Part shown: positions 1 through 10,177 of the stretch, piece by piece
How the letters are laid out: every line of letters starts with the position of its first letter
How positions within the stretch are numbered: the stretch's first letter is position 1
From: Vibrio sp. JC009
GTDB taxonomy: Bacteria > Pseudomonadota > Gammaproteobacteria > Enterobacterales > Vibrionaceae
Assembly: GCF_029016485.1 (NCBI RefSeq)
Contig: NZ_CP092106.1
Span: 1,488,001 to 1,552,000, forward strand
Reading direction: 5' to 3'
Length of the DNA: 64,000 nucleotides
Position numbers and translations under genes: made by a program
The notes under the pieces: model-generated
Database searches by the model: none
Seen by the model: only the letters and a program-made list of their open reading frames with translations
Told to the model about the DNA's origin: nothing

Positions 1-289
<289 letters not shown>

Positions 290-307
290 TTCAGGGGTAA
301 TCAGAAA

Positions 308-2695
308 ATGAAATTCAGCGAATCATGGCTTCGTGAGTGGGTTAACCCTGCAGTTACCACTGACGAATTAACACATCAGATCACTATGGCTGGCCTTGAG
401 GTAGACGACGTTCTTCCTGTTGCTGGCGAATTTACCGGCGTAAAAGTGGGTCAGGTTGTTGAATGTGGTCAACACCCGGATGCTGACAAGCTGCGCGTAA
501 CTAAAGTGGATGTTGGCGAAGAAGAGCTTCTGGACATCGTTTGTGGTGCGCCAAACTGTCGTCAGGGTCTGAAAGTTGCGGTTGCAACGGTTGGCGCTGT
601 ACTTCCGGGCGATTTTAAAATCAAAAAAGCAAAACTTCGCGGTCAGCCTTCACACGGCATGCTTTGTTCATTCACTGAACTGGGCATTGACGTAGAGTCT
701 GACGGTATTATGGAACTGCCTGAAAGCGCGGTTATCGGTACAGACTTCCGTGAGTTCCTGGACCTGAACGACGTAACAGTTGACGTTGACCTGACTTCAA
801 ACCGCGCTGACTGCTTCAGTATTCGTGGTCTTGCTCGCGAAGTTGGTGTTCTGAACCGTGCGGACGTAACTGAGCCGGCATTTGAAACGGTAGCACCAAG
901 CATTGATGACACTGTTTCTATCGATATCAAAGCGTTTGATGCATGTCCGCGTTACCTTGGCCGTGTGGTTAAGAACGTTAACGTAAAAGCAGAAACACCA
1001 ATCTGGATGCAGGAAAAACTGCGTCGCTGTGGTATCCGTTCTATCGACCCGGTAGTTGATATCACTAACTATGTTCTGCTTGAGCAGGGCCAGCCAATGC
1101 ACGCATTCGATCTGAATCAGATTGAAGGTGGTATTGTTGTTCGTCTGGCAGAGCAAGGCGAAAAGCTGACGCTTCTTGATGGTAACGAAGCTGAGCTTAG
1201 CAGCGATACGCTAATCATCTGTGACCACAATAAGCCGCTTGCTATCGGTGGTGTATTTGGTGGTGAAGGTTCAGGTGTAACGACTGAAACTAAAGATGTG
1301 CTTCTTGAGTGTGCTTTCTTTGCACCTGATGCTATCCGTGGTCGCGCACGTAGCTATGGCCTGCACACTGACGCTTCTATGCGTTACGAGCGTGGTGTGG
1401 ATTACGCACTTCAGCCTGCGGCAATGGAGCGCGCAACTCAGCTGCTTATCGACATTTGTGGTGGTGAAGCTGGTCCTGTTATTAATGCAGACTCTGAAGC
1501 TCACCTGCCTAAGCCAAACACGGTTTCTCTGCGTCGCGTTAAGCTGGATAACCTGCTTGGCCATCACATCGCATCAAGCGATGTAGTTGAGATCCTTGAG
1601 CGTCTTGGTATGGCTGTTGAAACAACAGAAGAAGGCTGGAATGCAGTTGCTCCGACATGGCGTTTTGACATCGCTATCGAGCAGGATCTGATTGAAGAGA
1701 TCGGCCGTATCTACGGTTATGACAACATTCCTAACCAGGCTCCGCTAGCTTCTCTGGATATGAACCTGCACAAAGAAGCGGATATGCCGCTTAAGCGTGT
1801 TCGTGATCTTCTGGTTGACCGTGGATACCACGAAGCGATTACTTACAGCTTTGTAGAGCCTGAGCAGCAGAAGCTGGTTGTTCCTGATGTTGAGCCACTT
1901 GTACTGCCTTTCCCTATTTCTGCGGAAATGTCAGCAATGCGTCTTGGTCTGATCCAGGGTCTTCTGAATACGGTTGTTCACAACCAGAAGCGTCAGCAGC
2001 CACGTGTTCGTCTGTTCGAGCAAGGCCTTCGCTTTATCCCTGACCAGGCAGCAGAAAACGGTATGCGCCAGGAGCCTATGCTGGCTGGTGTTATTGCCGG
2101 TACACGCAGCGAAGAGCACTGGGACATTGAAACAAACACAGTGGACTTCTTTGACCTGAAAGGTGACCTTGAAGCGATTCTTGAGCTGACTGCAAACGAA
2201 AAAGCATACAGCTTTAAAGCGGTTAAGCATCCTGCACTTCACCCTGGTCAGTCAGCTGCAATTGTTGTTGACGGCAAGGAAGTGGGCGTTATCGGTACGG
2301 TTCACCCTGAGCTTGAGCGTAAGTTTGGTCTGAACGGCCGCACTATCGTTTTTGAAATTGAGTGGAACGCAATTAACGGTCGCGTTATCCCAGAAGCAGT
2401 AGCGGTTTCTAAGTTCCCGTCAAACCGTCGTGATATCGCACTGGTTGTGGACGAAGCTGTTGCCTCTGGTGACGTTGTAGAAGCGTGCCTGAAAGCCGGC
2501 GGTGAATTCCTGACAGATGCTAAGCTATTTGACGTATACGTAGGTAAGGGCGTAGAGGAAGGCAAGAAGAGCCTTGCTATCGCACTGATGCTACAGTCTG
2601 TTGAGCGTACGCTGGAAGATGCGGATATTGCAGGCTCTGTAGAAGCGATCGTTGCCGCTGTGGCTGAGCAGTTTGGTGCTACGCTGAGGGATTAA
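308..2695 (+). CDS. pheT: Phenylalanyl-tRNA synthetase beta subunit
   Basis: Encodes the 795-residue beta subunit of the (alpha beta)2 PheRS, which binds tRNA-Phe and carries the editing site. The N-terminal tRNA-binding (EMAP-like) fold is seen around residues 40-150 ([20 protein letters not shown]), followed by the B3/B4 editing domain, the B5 domain, the catalytic-like core ([10 protein letters not shown] near residue 705) and the ferredoxin-like anticodon-binding domain at the C-terminus. Length equals the usual bacterial size. An AGGGG ribosome site precedes the ATG. In many gamma-proteobacteria ihfA follows directly; here glgC on the opposite strand intervenes, so the operon probably ends at the terminator near 2811. 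Confidence 0.98.
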   Translation: MKFSESWLREWVNPAVTTDELTHQITMAGLEVDDVLPVAGEFTGVKVGQVVECGQHPDADKLRVTKVDVGEEELLDIVCGAPNCRQGLKVAVATVGAVLPGDFKIKKAKLRGQPSHGMLCSFTELGIDVESDGIMELPESAVIGTDFREFLDLNDVTVDVDLTSNRADCFSIRGLAREVGVLNRADVTEPAFETVAPSIDDTVSIDIKAFDACPRYLGRVVKNVNVKAETPIWMQEKLRRCGIRSIDPVVDITNYVLLEQGQPMHAFDLNQIEGGIVVRLAEQGEKLTLLDGNEAELSSDTLIICDHNKPLAIGGVFGGEGSGVTTETKDVLLECAFFAPDAIRGRARSYGLHTDASMRYERGVDYALQPAAMERATQLLIDICGGEAGPVINADSEAHLPKPNTVSLRRVKLDNLLGHHIASSDVVEILERLGMAVETTEEGWNAVAPTWRFDIAIEQDLIEEIGRIYGYDNIPNQAPLASLDMNLHKEADMPLKRVRDLLVDRGYHEAITYSFVEPEQQKLVVPDVEPLVLPFPISAEMSAMRLGLIQGLLNTVVHNQKRQQPRVRLFEQGLRFIPDQAAENGMRQEPMLAGVIAGTRSEEHWDIETNTVDFFDLKGDLEAILELTANEKAYSFKAVKHPALHPGQSAAIVVDGKEVGVIGTVHPELERKFGLNGRTIVFEIEWNAINGRVIPEAVAVSKFPSNRRDIALVVDEAVASGDVVEACLKAGGEFLTDAKLFDVYVGKGVEEGKKSLAIALMLQSVERTLEDADIAGSVEAIVAAVAEQFGATLRD

Positions 2696-2696
2696 A

Positions 2697-2794
2697 GGCC
2701 CTGGGTTTATAGGCCCTGGGCCCTGGGAAAGTTGCGCACAATACCTCTTTCCCAGGGCCTTTAGGACGAAGTCCGTCCCCAGGGCCTAGGGCCC
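2697..2794. repeat. Cluster of GGCCCTGGG repeats with a 13-bp inverted repeat
   Basis: The motif GGCCCTGGG and its complement CCCAGGGCC recur at least five times between pheT and glgC. Two copies form perfect 13-bp arms (2719-2731 and 2747-2759) with a 15-nt loop, so RNA from either strand could fold strongly. It begins two bases after the pheT stop. It looks like a local repeat expansion rather than a gene; no open frame covers it. Its role, perhaps transcript end protection, is unknown. Confidence 0.7.
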
Positions 2795-2810
2795 AAAAAG
2801 CAAAAACAAA

Positions 2811-2834
2811 AAGGGCTCACAATCGTGAGCCCTT
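2811..2834. terminator. Bidirectional intrinsic terminator between pheT and glgC
   Basis: Arms AAGGGCTCAC and GTGAGCCCTT pair perfectly over 10 bp with an AATC loop. On the minus strand the hairpin is followed by a T-rich run, as expected for the end of glgC; on the plus strand the tail CTATT is weaker but would serve pheT. Confidence 0.85.
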
Positions 2835-2860
2835 TCTATTATCAGCTAGTTTAAGAACGA

Positions 2861-4117
2861 TTACTTAAACATCTCAGAAGTAACCAGTACTACACCATTC
2901 GGAGATACTGTGTACTTCTCAGCATCTGCTTTCGGATCTTCACCGATTACAGTGCCTTCAGGGATTTGACAACCTTCACCAACGATTACTTTAGTCAGAC
3001 GACAGTGGCGGCCAACTTCAGCGTTTGGAAGAAGGATAGAGTCTTTCACTTCTGCGTAGCTGTGTAGACGAACATTCTGAGAAACCAGAGAGCGCTCTAC
3101 AGCACAACCAGAAACGATTACACCTGCAGACAGTACTGAGTCAACAGCGTAGCCACGACGACCTTCATCGTTAAACACAAACTTAGCACCAGGGCGTTGA
3201 GACTGGTTTGTGATGATTGGCCAGTCGAAAGAGTAGAGGTCCAGCTCTGGGTCTGGAGATAGCAGATCCATAGTTGCCACATAGTACTCATCCAGGTTAC
3301 CAACATCGCGCCAGTACGCAGTTGCACCAGGGTGACCGCCGCCGTTAGCAAACTTGTAGCCGAAGACTTTGTGACGACCTAGCAGGCCAGGAATGATGTT
3401 GTGACCGAAGTCATGGTTGTAATCCGGGTCATTCAGAGCGTTAACCAGCTCTTCTTCAAGAAGGTCAGCGTTAAAGATGTAGATACCCATTGATACAAGC
3501 GCTTTAGTCTCGTCTTCCGGGTCTGCTGGTGGGTTTGCTGGCTTCTCTACGAATGTTTTGATTTCGCCTGTTTCGTCAAGACCCATAACACCAAATTCAG
3601 AAGCTTCTTCGATTGGTTTATGGATACATGCAACGGTTACAGCTGCATCGTTCTCAACATGGAAGTTAAGCATACGTGAGTAGTCCATCTTGTAGATGTG
3701 GTCACCACCAAGAATAATCACGTACTTAGAGTTTTGTTTTTTGATTAGGTCAAGGTTCTGATAAACCGCATCGGCTGTACCACGGTACCAGTCTTCACCT
3801 GTTCTTTGCTGTGCCGGAACGATACGAACGCCTTCACCCATAGCAGGAGACAGTACCTGCCATCCGTCCTGAAGGTGGTCGATAAGATCCTGCGCCATAT
3901 ATTGTGTTAGAACGCCTACCTTACGTATACCTGAGTTAATACAGTTTGATAATGTGAAATCAATGATTCGAAACTTACCGCCAAATGAAACAGCTGGCTT
4001 CGCATTGTTGCTTGTCAATTGTTTTAATCGTGTTCCTTTGCCTCCCGCCAAAATCAGTGCGCTCGTTTCACGAACGAGTCTATTGGTATCAGCATGCGAA
4101 TAATTGTTACTTGACAT
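2861..4117 (-). CDS. glgC: Glucose-1-phosphate adenylyltransferase (ADP-glucose pyrophosphorylase)
   Basis: Makes ADP-glucose from ATP and glucose-1-phosphate, the committed step of bacterial glycogen synthesis. The 418-residue product has the nucleotidyltransferase signature LILAGGKGTRLKQLT at residues 22-36, the PAVSFGGKFRIIDF sugar-nucleotide pyrophosphorylase motif, GGDHIYKMDYSRM, the FVEKPANPP segment and a C-terminal left-handed beta-helix ending in GVVLVTSEMFK. This is close to the E. coli-type enzyme. No other glg gene lies in the window, so it is a solitary gene placed between pheT and ihfA. The start is ATG with a rather distant AAGG. It ends in a strong terminator. Confidence 0.96.
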   Translation of the reverse strand: MSSNNYSHADTNRLVRETSALILAGGKGTRLKQLTSNNAKPAVSFGGKFRIIDFTLSNCINSGIRKVGVLTQYMAQDLIDHLQDGWQVLSPAMGEGVRIVPAQQRTGEDWYRGTADAVYQNLDLIKKQNSKYVIILGGDHIYKMDYSRMLNFHVENDAAVTVACIHKPIEEASEFGVMGLDETGEIKTFVEKPANPPADPEDETKALVSMGIYIFNADLLEEELVNALNDPDYNHDFGHNIIPGLLGRHKVFGYKFANGGGHPGATAYWRDVGNLDEYYVATMDLLSPDPELDLYSFDWPIITNQSQRPGAKFVFNDEGRRGYAVDSVLSAGVIVSGCAVERSLVSQNVRLHSYAEVKDSILLPNAEVGRHCRLTKVIVGEGCQIPEGTVIGEDPKADAEKYTVSPNGVVLVTSEMFK

Positions 4118-4721
4118 AAATCTAAAGCCTTTTAATAAAACAAATAATTAATGTCTGGCGCTTGAAGGGGATAGGGGGCCTTGCGCCAGTGCCTTAACAG
4201 TACTATGTTTTGGCGTTAGACTTTGTTGCGCTAGGTCACTCTTCTCGATAAAGAAATATTAATTTCATGAAGATATTTAACTTATGGTACAAAGTGTGAT
4301 GCCTGTCACAACATGATTGTAACTTCTTATTAAAGTTGTCAACAAATGGTGGTGCTGAAAAAGTGCTCAAATAATTGAGAAATTGAATGCATGATCATGA
4401 AATGATTAAATAAAACTAAAAAACTGATTAGACAGCCTAAATTCAGAATAATATTCCATTCATTGTGTGAATGCAGTTAGATATCATGTAATTAGCAATG
4501 TAATTACAATATTGTCAGTATCCTAATCTGAGAAAATCATCAAATAAAGCTCTGGTTCTCATTATTTAGTCTAATATTTTCTGAAAAAAATTGGCGAAAA
4601 TCATGAGGTTGGCATAAACTTCCTATGAATAAGCCGATAAGCACTTGTTAATATCGGCTCAGCAATACCGATGGCGCTACGCGTAGTAGCAATGATTAAC
4701 ACAGCTTTGAGGGAAGTTTTT
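4118..4721. other. 600-bp AT-rich divergent intergenic region (glgC / ihfA)
   Basis: No convincing open reading frame is present. It must hold the promoters for glgC (leftward) and ihfA (rightward). Near ihfA there is an 8-bp stem with arms AGCCGATA (4632-4639) and TATCGGCT (4652-4659), without a T run, and a perfect 10-bp palindrome CTACGCGTAG at 4677-4686. Either could be an operator; neither can be assigned. The rest is low-complexity AT-rich sequence. Confidence 0.6.
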
Positions 4722-5018
4722 ATGGCGCTCACAAAAGCCGATTTGGCTGAGAACCTATTCGAAAAACTTGGATTTAGTAAAAGGGATGCCAAGGAAACGG
4801 TTGAGGTGTTCTTCGAGGAAGTTCGAAAGGCTCTGGAAAGTGGCGAACAGGTAAAACTGTCAGGGTTTGGTAATTTTGATCTGAGAGACAAAAGTGAACG
4901 ACCAGGTCGAAACCCAAAAACTGGTGAAGACATTCCAATTACCGCTCGACGCGTTGTGACATTCCGTCCGGGGCAGAAGTTGAAGGCCCGGGTCGAGAAC
5001 ATCAAAATCGAAAAGTAA
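4722..5018 (+). CDS. ihfA: Integration host factor alpha subunit
   Basis: DNA-bending nucleoid protein that acts as a heterodimer with IHF-beta in transcription, recombination and replication. The 98-residue product begins [13 protein letters not shown] and contains the HU/IHF DNA-binding arm with the [13 protein letters not shown] segment whose proline intercalates into DNA, ending VENIKIEK. An in-frame upstream extension to 4671 is rejected because the family starts at MALTKAD. In enterics ihfA is transcribed partly from within pheT; here glgC and 600 bp separate them, so it must rely on its own promoter. Confidence 0.97.
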   Translation: MALTKADLAENLFEKLGFSKRDAKETVEVFFEEVRKALESGEQVKLSGFGNFDLRDKSERPGRNPKTGEDIPITARRVVTFRPGQKLKARVENIKIEK

Positions 5019-5033
5019 GCAGCCTGTTCAAAC

Positions 5034-5057
5034 AGACCACGCCCTAAAGCGTGGTCT
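5034..5057. terminator. Intrinsic terminator between ihfA and purT
   Basis: Arms AGACCACGC and GCGTGGTCT (9 bp, perfect) with a 6-nt loop lie 15 bases past the ihfA stop and 18 bases before the convergent purT stop. The tail on the ihfA side is TCGTTTA. It probably serves both genes. Confidence 0.8.
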
Positions 5058-5075
5058 TCGTTTATCCTGAGATCC

Positions 5076-6254
5076 TTAGTCGTAAGAGATCTTGATTTTT
5101 GATGCCGCTTCTACGGCAACATCAATGGCCCTTTCTGTGTTCTTGCGCCTGGTCAGAACAACACCAAGACGTCTTTTCCCATCGATATCCGGCTTGCCAA
5201 ACAGGCGTAGCTGGGTTTTTGCTGTTGCCAAAACCTCATCCAGCGCATCAAAGCGGATATTTTCTGAAGTGCCTTCTCCCAGAATGACAGCCGATGCTGA
5301 CGGGCCATAGTTTACGATCCTGTTAACCGGAAGGCCGGTAAATGCACGCACATGCAGGGCAAACTCAGAAAGTTCCTGGGACATCATAGTGACCATGCCG
5401 GTATCGTGCGGGCGAGGGGAAACCTCGTTAAAGATGACTTTATCACCCTTAATAAACAGTTCTACGCCAAATAGCCCATAGCCACCCAGAGCATTAACCA
5501 CCTGCTCAGATACATACTCAGCAACTTTAAGTGCGTTTTCAGACATTTCCTGAGGTTGCCATGATTCGCGGTAGTCGCCGTCTTCCTGGCGGTGGCCGAT
5601 AGGCTGGCAGAAGTGAACGCCATCTACAGCACGAACCGTAAGCAGGCTGATTTCATAATCAAAATCAACAAAGCCTTCAACGATGACGCGACCGGCACCA
5701 GTTCTGCCGCCTTCCTGAGCATAGTTCCATGCCGTTTCAATATCACCTTCAGACTTAATAACGCTCTGGCCTTTGCCGGAAGAGCTCATTACTGGTTTAA
5801 CAACACAAGGCGTGCCGATTTCAGCCACGGCTTTCTGAAAATCTTCAAAGTTGTCAGCAAAGCGGTAAGGAGAAGTTTCAATAGAGAGCTCTTCTGCTGC
5901 CAGACGCCGGATCCCTTCACGGTTCATGGTGAGTTTGGTCGCTTTTGCACTTGGTACAACATTTACGCCTTTCTCTTCCAGTTCGATCAGGGTATCGGTA
6001 GCAATGGCCTCAATTTCAGGGACAATGTAATCAGGTTTTTCTGTCTCAACGATTTTTTTCAGTGCTCCACCGTCGAGCATATCAATAACATAGCTTTTAT
6101 GAGCGACCTGCATAGCCGGAGCATTTTCATACTTGTCACAGGCGATAACTTCCAGACCAAGGCGCTGACATTCAATAGCAACCTCTTTACCAAGCTCGCC
6201 TGAACCAAGCAGCAATACTCGAGTTGCATTCTTACGGGTAGCCGTCCCAAACAT
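5076..6254 (-). CDS. purT: Formate-dependent phosphoribosylglycinamide formyltransferase 2
   Basis: Catalyses the ATP- and formate-dependent formylation of GAR to FGAR in purine synthesis, an alternative to the folate-dependent PurN. The 392-residue protein is an ATP-grasp enzyme: an N-terminal Rossmann-like segment [12 protein letters not shown] at residues 14-25, the ATP-grasp core with [16 protein letters not shown] (about 149-164), and [15 protein letters not shown] (about 275-289) carrying metal-binding residues. The ATG has an AAGGA box 8 bases upstream. A PurR-type operator lies 58-73 bp upstream of the start, so repression by purines is likely. Confidence 0.97.
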   Translation of the reverse strand: MFGTATRKNATRVLLLGSGELGKEVAIECQRLGLEVIACDKYENAPAMQVAHKSYVIDMLDGGALKKIVETEKPDYIVPEIEAIATDTLIELEEKGVNVVPSAKATKLTMNREGIRRLAAEELSIETSPYRFADNFEDFQKAVAEIGTPCVVKPVMSSSGKGQSVIKSEGDIETAWNYAQEGGRTGAGRVIVEGFVDFDYEISLLTVRAVDGVHFCQPIGHRQEDGDYRESWQPQEMSENALKVAEYVSEQVVNALGGYGLFGVELFIKGDKVIFNEVSPRPHDTGMVTMMSQELSEFALHVRAFTGLPVNRIVNYGPSASAVILGEGTSENIRFDALDEVLATAKTQLRLFGKPDIDGKRRLGVVLTRRKNTERAIDVAVEAASKIKISYD

Positions 6255-6311
6255 TATTGATTTCCTTTGTTTGCGGTTAGTTTTAGCGGATCATACTTAT
6301 ATTTACTGGTT

Positions 6312-6327
6312 GCGCAATCGTTTGCCG
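6312..6327 (-). promoter_or_regulatory. Probable PurR operator of purT
   Basis: The 16-mer GCGCAATCGTTTGCCG closely matches the PurR consensus ACGCAAACGTTTGCGT, including the central CGTTTGC. It sits in the purT upstream region, the expected place for a purine-repressed gene. Binding is inferred from the motif only. Confidence 0.7.
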
Positions 6328-6350
6328 ATAAAAAGTGTTAAATAAAAAAA

Positions 6351-6378
6351 GCCCCCGGACCGTTTCCAGGCCGGGGGC
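6351..6378 (-). terminator. Intrinsic terminator of cdd
   Basis: A GC-rich stem GCCCCCGG / CCGGGGGC, extendable by two pairs with one bulged base, is followed on the minus strand by a run of seven T. It lies about 20 bp past the cdd stop. Confidence 0.9.
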
Positions 6379-6398
6379 TTTCAAGGGGGCATTTGAAA

Positions 6399-7286
6399 TT
6401 ATAAGGAAATATAACTTACCTGAATATCAGGGTTAATGGTTTCCAGTACCGCCTGAGTGTAAGCCAGATGGCTGATCATGCCATCAGACATTTCAGCAAG
6501 GGCAGCTTGTCTGATTTGATCAAAAGTTTTACCTGCCATCAAAATTTGCATAAACGCAACCTGAAGCGGAGGCAGGCTTGGGTTAAATGCGGCGTTTTCA
6601 GCATAAGCACCCTGATAAACAGAGCCGTCCGTCATTTCCAGTGAGATGCCACTGTTGTTTTTTGTATACGGAGAGTGGCTTTTGTTCAGTGCGTCGATGG
6701 CTTTTACCAGTAAAGGGTCGCTTTCCGGGGATACATGGCCTAGTGAGCTACCATCCATCAGCCTTGCTTCCACACCAAGGTCTTTCGGCCCGAAGGACTC
6801 TGGCAGATAATCCTGAAGAGTGCGGGCATCCCGCTTGGGAAGCTGAATCATCATTTCATCAGCGGTGGTTAGCTCATTCATAAACTGACGGCAGTGACCA
6901 CACGGGCTGTAGTTGATGGTGATGTCTTTGACGCCTTTCTCGCCTTTCATCCAGGCGTGGCTGATGGCGCACTGCTCAGCATGAACGGTTTGTCCCAGTT
7001 GAGCACCTTCAAACTCCATATTGGCACCAAAATAAAGGCGGCCAGAGAGTCCGCGAACGATAGCGCCAACGTTAAAATCTGAAATCGGTGTGTAGGCGTA
7101 AGCAGCTGCCAGTGGCAGAAGTGCTACGCGCAGTTCGTCATCTTTTAGCCCCGATAACCGGATAAGATCTGAGAACTGCTCAGGAGAAATGGTTGCATCA
7201 AAATCGTCTGATTTAATTGCCGTGGTCAAATATTGCTCGATATCTGACGGCATCTGGCTAAGTGCCTTTTTCATTCTTTCGTTCAT
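6399..7286 (-). CDS. cdd: Cytidine deaminase
   Basis: Deaminates cytidine and deoxycytidine to uridine forms in pyrimidine salvage. The 295-residue protein is the long, enterobacterial-type dimeric form: an N-terminal catalytic core with the zinc motif [12 protein letters not shown] and [12 protein letters not shown] (His/Cys/Cys ligands and the catalytic Glu), and a C-terminal degenerate core with [14 protein letters not shown]. An in-frame TTG three bases upstream is possible, but the ATG at 7286 has AAGGAA seven bases upstream and gives the usual length. Confidence 0.97.
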   Translation of the reverse strand: MNERMKKALSQMPSDIEQYLTTAIKSDDFDATISPEQFSDLIRLSGLKDDELRVALLPLAAAYAYTPISDFNVGAIVRGLSGRLYFGANMEFEGAQLGQTVHAEQCAISHAWMKGEKGVKDITINYSPCGHCRQFMNELTTADEMMIQLPKRDARTLQDYLPESFGPKDLGVEARLMDGSSLGHVSPESDPLLVKAIDALNKSHSPYTKNNSGISLEMTDGSVYQGAYAENAAFNPSLPPLQVAFMQILMAGKTFDQIRQAALAEMSDGMISHLAYTQAVLETINPDIQVSYISL

Positions 7287-7476
7287 CAAAGATTCCTTCG
7301 GTTATCTACGAGGCTTATTTTAGAACAAAATAGCTGTGTTACTGTGATGATGATCACCATGTGGAATGTAATGCCATTTCATGTTTCATTAATTGAGTGA
7401 TGTCACGCTTTTGGGGCTAAACCGGCCTCAAACTGATTAGTCAGTCGGGTTTTACACTGATTTAGGTAATTAGTAT

Positions 7477-7521
7477 CAGTTCCAGTAATAATTGCTGGGA
7501 TTGGTATTATTACTGGAACTG
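7477..7521. terminator. Long inverted repeat after lrgB, containing a dispersed repeat end
   Basis: Arms of 15 bp (7477-7491 and 7507-7521) pair perfectly; the loop holds GCTGGGATTGGTA, the same end sequence as the dispersed element at 27179 and 38285. It lies just past the lrgB stop and could stop or protect the transcript. There is no long T run, so terminator function is inferred. Confidence 0.55.
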
Positions 7522-7528
7522 AACGGGA

Positions 7529-8218
7529 TTAATGAATAAGTGCGTCGAGCCACTCTACGAAGCAGTAGAAGCTTGGAGCGAGGAATGAGGTGATAACTCC
7601 GCATAAAACCAGAGCCAGTGAGCTAAACGCGGCGTCCCGGGGATCTTTTTCAGCGCAGGTCGCTGTGCCCAAAGCGTGGGAAACGGTTCCCATGGTAAGC
7701 CCCTTTGCAATGGGATGAGTGATGCCAAGCCAGTTGTAGATGGGGTACGCCATAACCGCACCAAATACACCAACAATAAGCACCATAATTGCGGCTATGG
7801 CTGGCTCGCCGCCAAGGTGACTGGACACTTCCATCGCAATGGGTGTTGTAACGGATTTGCCAAGAATAGCGGCGATAAGCTGCATATCCGTATCCAGCAG
7901 AACGGCGATAACCGAGGCAGTAAGCATAGAAAGCAGGCTGCCGACACCACAGGCAAGAAAGATGATTTTCCAGTTTGAGCGAATCTCTTTTAGCTGCTGA
8001 TACAGAGGAAATGCCAGTGCAACCACCGCAGGCTGGAGCAGGTAGGTCAGCCACTGGTTTTTTTCATTGTATTCCTGATAGGAAACACCGGTGAAAAGCA
8101 ATAGAGGAATGATAATACTGATGCTGATCAGCAGCGGGTTCGCTAACGGATGATTAACCTTTTTGCTGACAAAGCGGGCAAAAAGAAAAACGATAAAGGT
8201 TACCAGCAGCCAGATCAT
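7529..8218 (-). CDS. LrgB/YohK-family inner membrane protein
   Basis: A 229-residue, highly hydrophobic protein with about seven membrane segments. It has the LrgB-family features PIAMEVSSHLGG and the LGTATCAEKDPRDAAFSSL region near the C-terminus, and matches the YohK/LrgB family. Members pair with an LrgA/CidA holin-like partner and have been tied to autolysis control in Firmicutes and, in other bacteria, to small carboxylate export; the role here is unknown. It overlaps the 3' end of lrgA by 4 bp, indicating translational coupling. Confidence 0.88.
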   Translation of the reverse strand: MIWLLVTFIVFLFARFVSKKVNHPLANPLLISISIIIPLLLFTGVSYQEYNEKNQWLTYLLQPAVVALAFPLYQQLKEIRSNWKIIFLACGVGSLLSMLTASVIAVLLDTDMQLIAAILGKSVTTPIAMEVSSHLGGEPAIAAIMVLIVGVFGAVMAYPIYNWLGITHPIAKGLTMGTVSHALGTATCAEKDPRDAAFSSLALVLCGVITSFLAPSFYCFVEWLDALIH

Positions 8219-8577
8219 TTTTTACCTGCCAATATTCTTTCCAGCATTAAGGCTACCAGTATGATGACCAGTGTTGTTCCGCCAATGGTACTGGCCAGGA
8301 TCTGCACTGCATTTGCGCTAAGCAGCTCTAAGTGCTGCATAAGCCCGACACTGATCGGGATAAACAGAATGATCATATAGCGGATAAACAGCGCGGCCGT
8401 GGGTTTGACCCACTCGGGGGAAACAATTCCGGTTGCCATTAGGGTAAAGAGCAGCAGCATGCCAATAATGCTGCCGGGAATGCCCAACCCGAAATAGTGC
8501 TGAACAGTGTTCCCTGCATAAAGTGAGCAGACAATCAGTAGTGCCGAACCGACGTATTTTATTGTTTTTATAACCAT
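8215..8577 (-). CDS. LrgA/YohJ-family (CidA/LrgA) membrane protein
   Basis: A 120-residue protein with four predicted membrane helices (about residues 8-25, 30-50, 63-85 and 92-115) and the family segment GLGIPGSIIGMLLLF near residues 31-45. It is the small partner of the LrgB-like protein encoded directly downstream with a 4-bp overlap. Its start lies one base from the sbcB stop, so sbcB-lrgA-lrgB may be read as one unit. Holin-like behaviour is a family property, not shown here. Confidence 0.87.
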   Translation of the reverse strand: MVIKTIKYVGSALLIVCSLYAGNTVQHYFGLGIPGSIIGMLLLFTLMATGIVSPEWVKPTAALFIRYMIILFIPISVGLMQHLELLSANAVQILASTIGGTTLVIILVALMLERILAGKK

Positions 8578-8578
8578 T

Positions 8579-10003
8579 TTAAGAAACTAGGTTTTCTACA
8601 TATTTATAAACAGATTTCAGGATAGCCATTTTCTTTTCATCTGATTCATGCTCATGAGCCAGGTTTTCAAGATTAAGCATATAGTCGGGAAGCTTTTGCT
8701 CGAAGTAATCACGGCAATGCGCGGCCCACTTAATTTGCTCATCCTGAGTCAGTGTATGCGGGAAGTTTCGCGCTCTGTAGCGAAACAGTAAAGGGGCAAT
8801 CCGGTCATCTTCAAAGGAGATATCCAGTGCCGCAAGGTGCTCAGGATTGGTCTGGCGGATAATGTCGATAGAGGCTTTATCTGCATTTGAGAAAAATCCG
8901 GAGTACAGCTGGGTATCGACATTATCGCCTGCTGGGTACTCTCTCTCTTCTGAGTAGAGAGAAATGAGTTTTTCCCGGATCTCTGGGTGCTGTTTGAGCG
9001 TGGCCAGATTCGCAAGACACTGCTCACGGTTAATACCGATATTTTCGGCATTCTCTGCGGTAAGTGTTTTTGCCGGTGCCAGGATCGGGCATTTGTTCAT
9101 ATGGACCAGTTTAACCGGTACCGGAGATTCATCCGGAGCCAGATCATCCCGTTTTGTGTATAGACGCTCTTTTAGCTGCTCACTATCCAGTTTAATAAGC
9201 GGAGTTACATCCATTGCCAGATTTACCGTGATTGCGGCATTAGGATTCTTAGGGTGCCAGGCGACAGGAACAATCCAGCTGGTATTTGAACACTCCCGGC
9301 CAAACATGCCGGAAACATGAACCAGCGGAGTCATATTGACGATATCGATAAGATCTGTAACTTTACGTTTACCACGCATGCTGTACAGATAATCAAATAA
9401 CTTAGGCTGTGCCGCTTTCAGCTTTTTAGCCAGTTCAATGGTTGCAATCACATCTGCCATTGCATCGTGCGCATTTGCGTGTTCAATGCCGTTGGCAACC
9501 GAAAGGCGCTCAAGCTTAAAGCTTGGCAAACCTTCTTCATCTTCAGGCCAGACAATTCCTTCCGGGCGCAGCGCATAACAGGTACGCATCACATCCAGCA
9601 GGTCCCAGCGAGAGTTACCGTTTTGCCAGCTCCATGCATAAGGGTCATAGAAATTCCTGTACAGGGTATAGCGGCTGACTTCATCATCAAAACGGATGCT
9701 GTTATAACCAAGACTTGTGGTATTTGGCGTTGAAAGCTCCTCATGGATACGACGGATAAACTCAGGCTCAGGAAGGCCCTGTGAGGCCGCTTTTTGAGGT
9801 GTGATGCCGGTAATAAGCGCAGCCTCAGGGGAGGGCAGGTAATCGGCTGGCGGCTGACAGTAAATCACCAGCGGCTCACCAATAATATTAAAATTCATGT
9901 CGGTACGAACACCGGCAAACTGGCTTGGCCTGTCGGTTGCGGGATTTGTCCCCCAAGTTTCGTAATCAAAGAAGAAAAACGTGGGCTGGTGTTCATGCTG
10001 CAT
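8579..10003 (-). CDS. sbcB: Exodeoxyribonuclease I
   Basis: Processive 3' to 5' single-strand DNA exonuclease used in mismatch repair and recombination. The 474-residue protein has the DnaQ-fold motifs FFFFDYETWG (Exo I, Asp/Glu), LGYNSIRFDDE (Exo II) and ANAHDAMADVIAT (Exo III), followed by the SH3-like and helical ExoI C-terminal domains. An in-frame extension to 10108 is rejected because family members start a few residues before FFFFDYE, matching MQHEHQPT. The ribosome site is weak. Confidence 0.96.
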   Translation of the reverse strand: MQHEHQPTFFFFDYETWGTNPATDRPSQFAGVRTDMNFNIIGEPLVIYCQPPADYLPSPEAALITGITPQKAASQGLPEPEFIRRIHEELSTPNTTSLGYNSIRFDDEVSRYTLYRNFYDPYAWSWQNGNSRWDLLDVMRTCYALRPEGIVWPEDEEGLPSFKLERLSVANGIEHANAHDAMADVIATIELAKKLKAAQPKLFDYLYSMRGKRKVTDLIDIVNMTPLVHVSGMFGRECSNTSWIVPVAWHPKNPNAAITVNLAMDVTPLIKLDSEQLKERLYTKRDDLAPDESPVPVKLVHMNKCPILAPAKTLTAENAENIGINREQCLANLATLKQHPEIREKLISLYSEEREYPAGDNVDTQLYSGFFSNADKASIDIIRQTNPEHLAALDISFEDDRIAPLLFRYRARNFPHTLTQDEQIKWAAHCRDYFEQKLPDYMLNLENLAHEHESDEKKMAILKSVYKYVENLVS

Positions 10004-10177
10004 CTGTCTATTTACCTGATATATCTGCTTTTGCTGTGTATTAGACCACTGAGCCCATACAATGGCAATCTTGAGCTGAGGTGAAGTTAATAAATTCTTA
10101 TTGGGCATGCATCTTCAGGCGGTATGAGTATAATGAGGAAATGTAACCAGAAATAACAACAAAGCCGTAAAAACAGA

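Noticed and set aside
5592..6203. 203-residue open frame antisense to purT
   Set aside because: Lies fully within purT on the other strand with no ribosome site or recognisable motif.
10004..10177. Cobalamin riboswitch before cobT
   Set aside because: The interval is too short and lacks the conserved B12-box type sequence.
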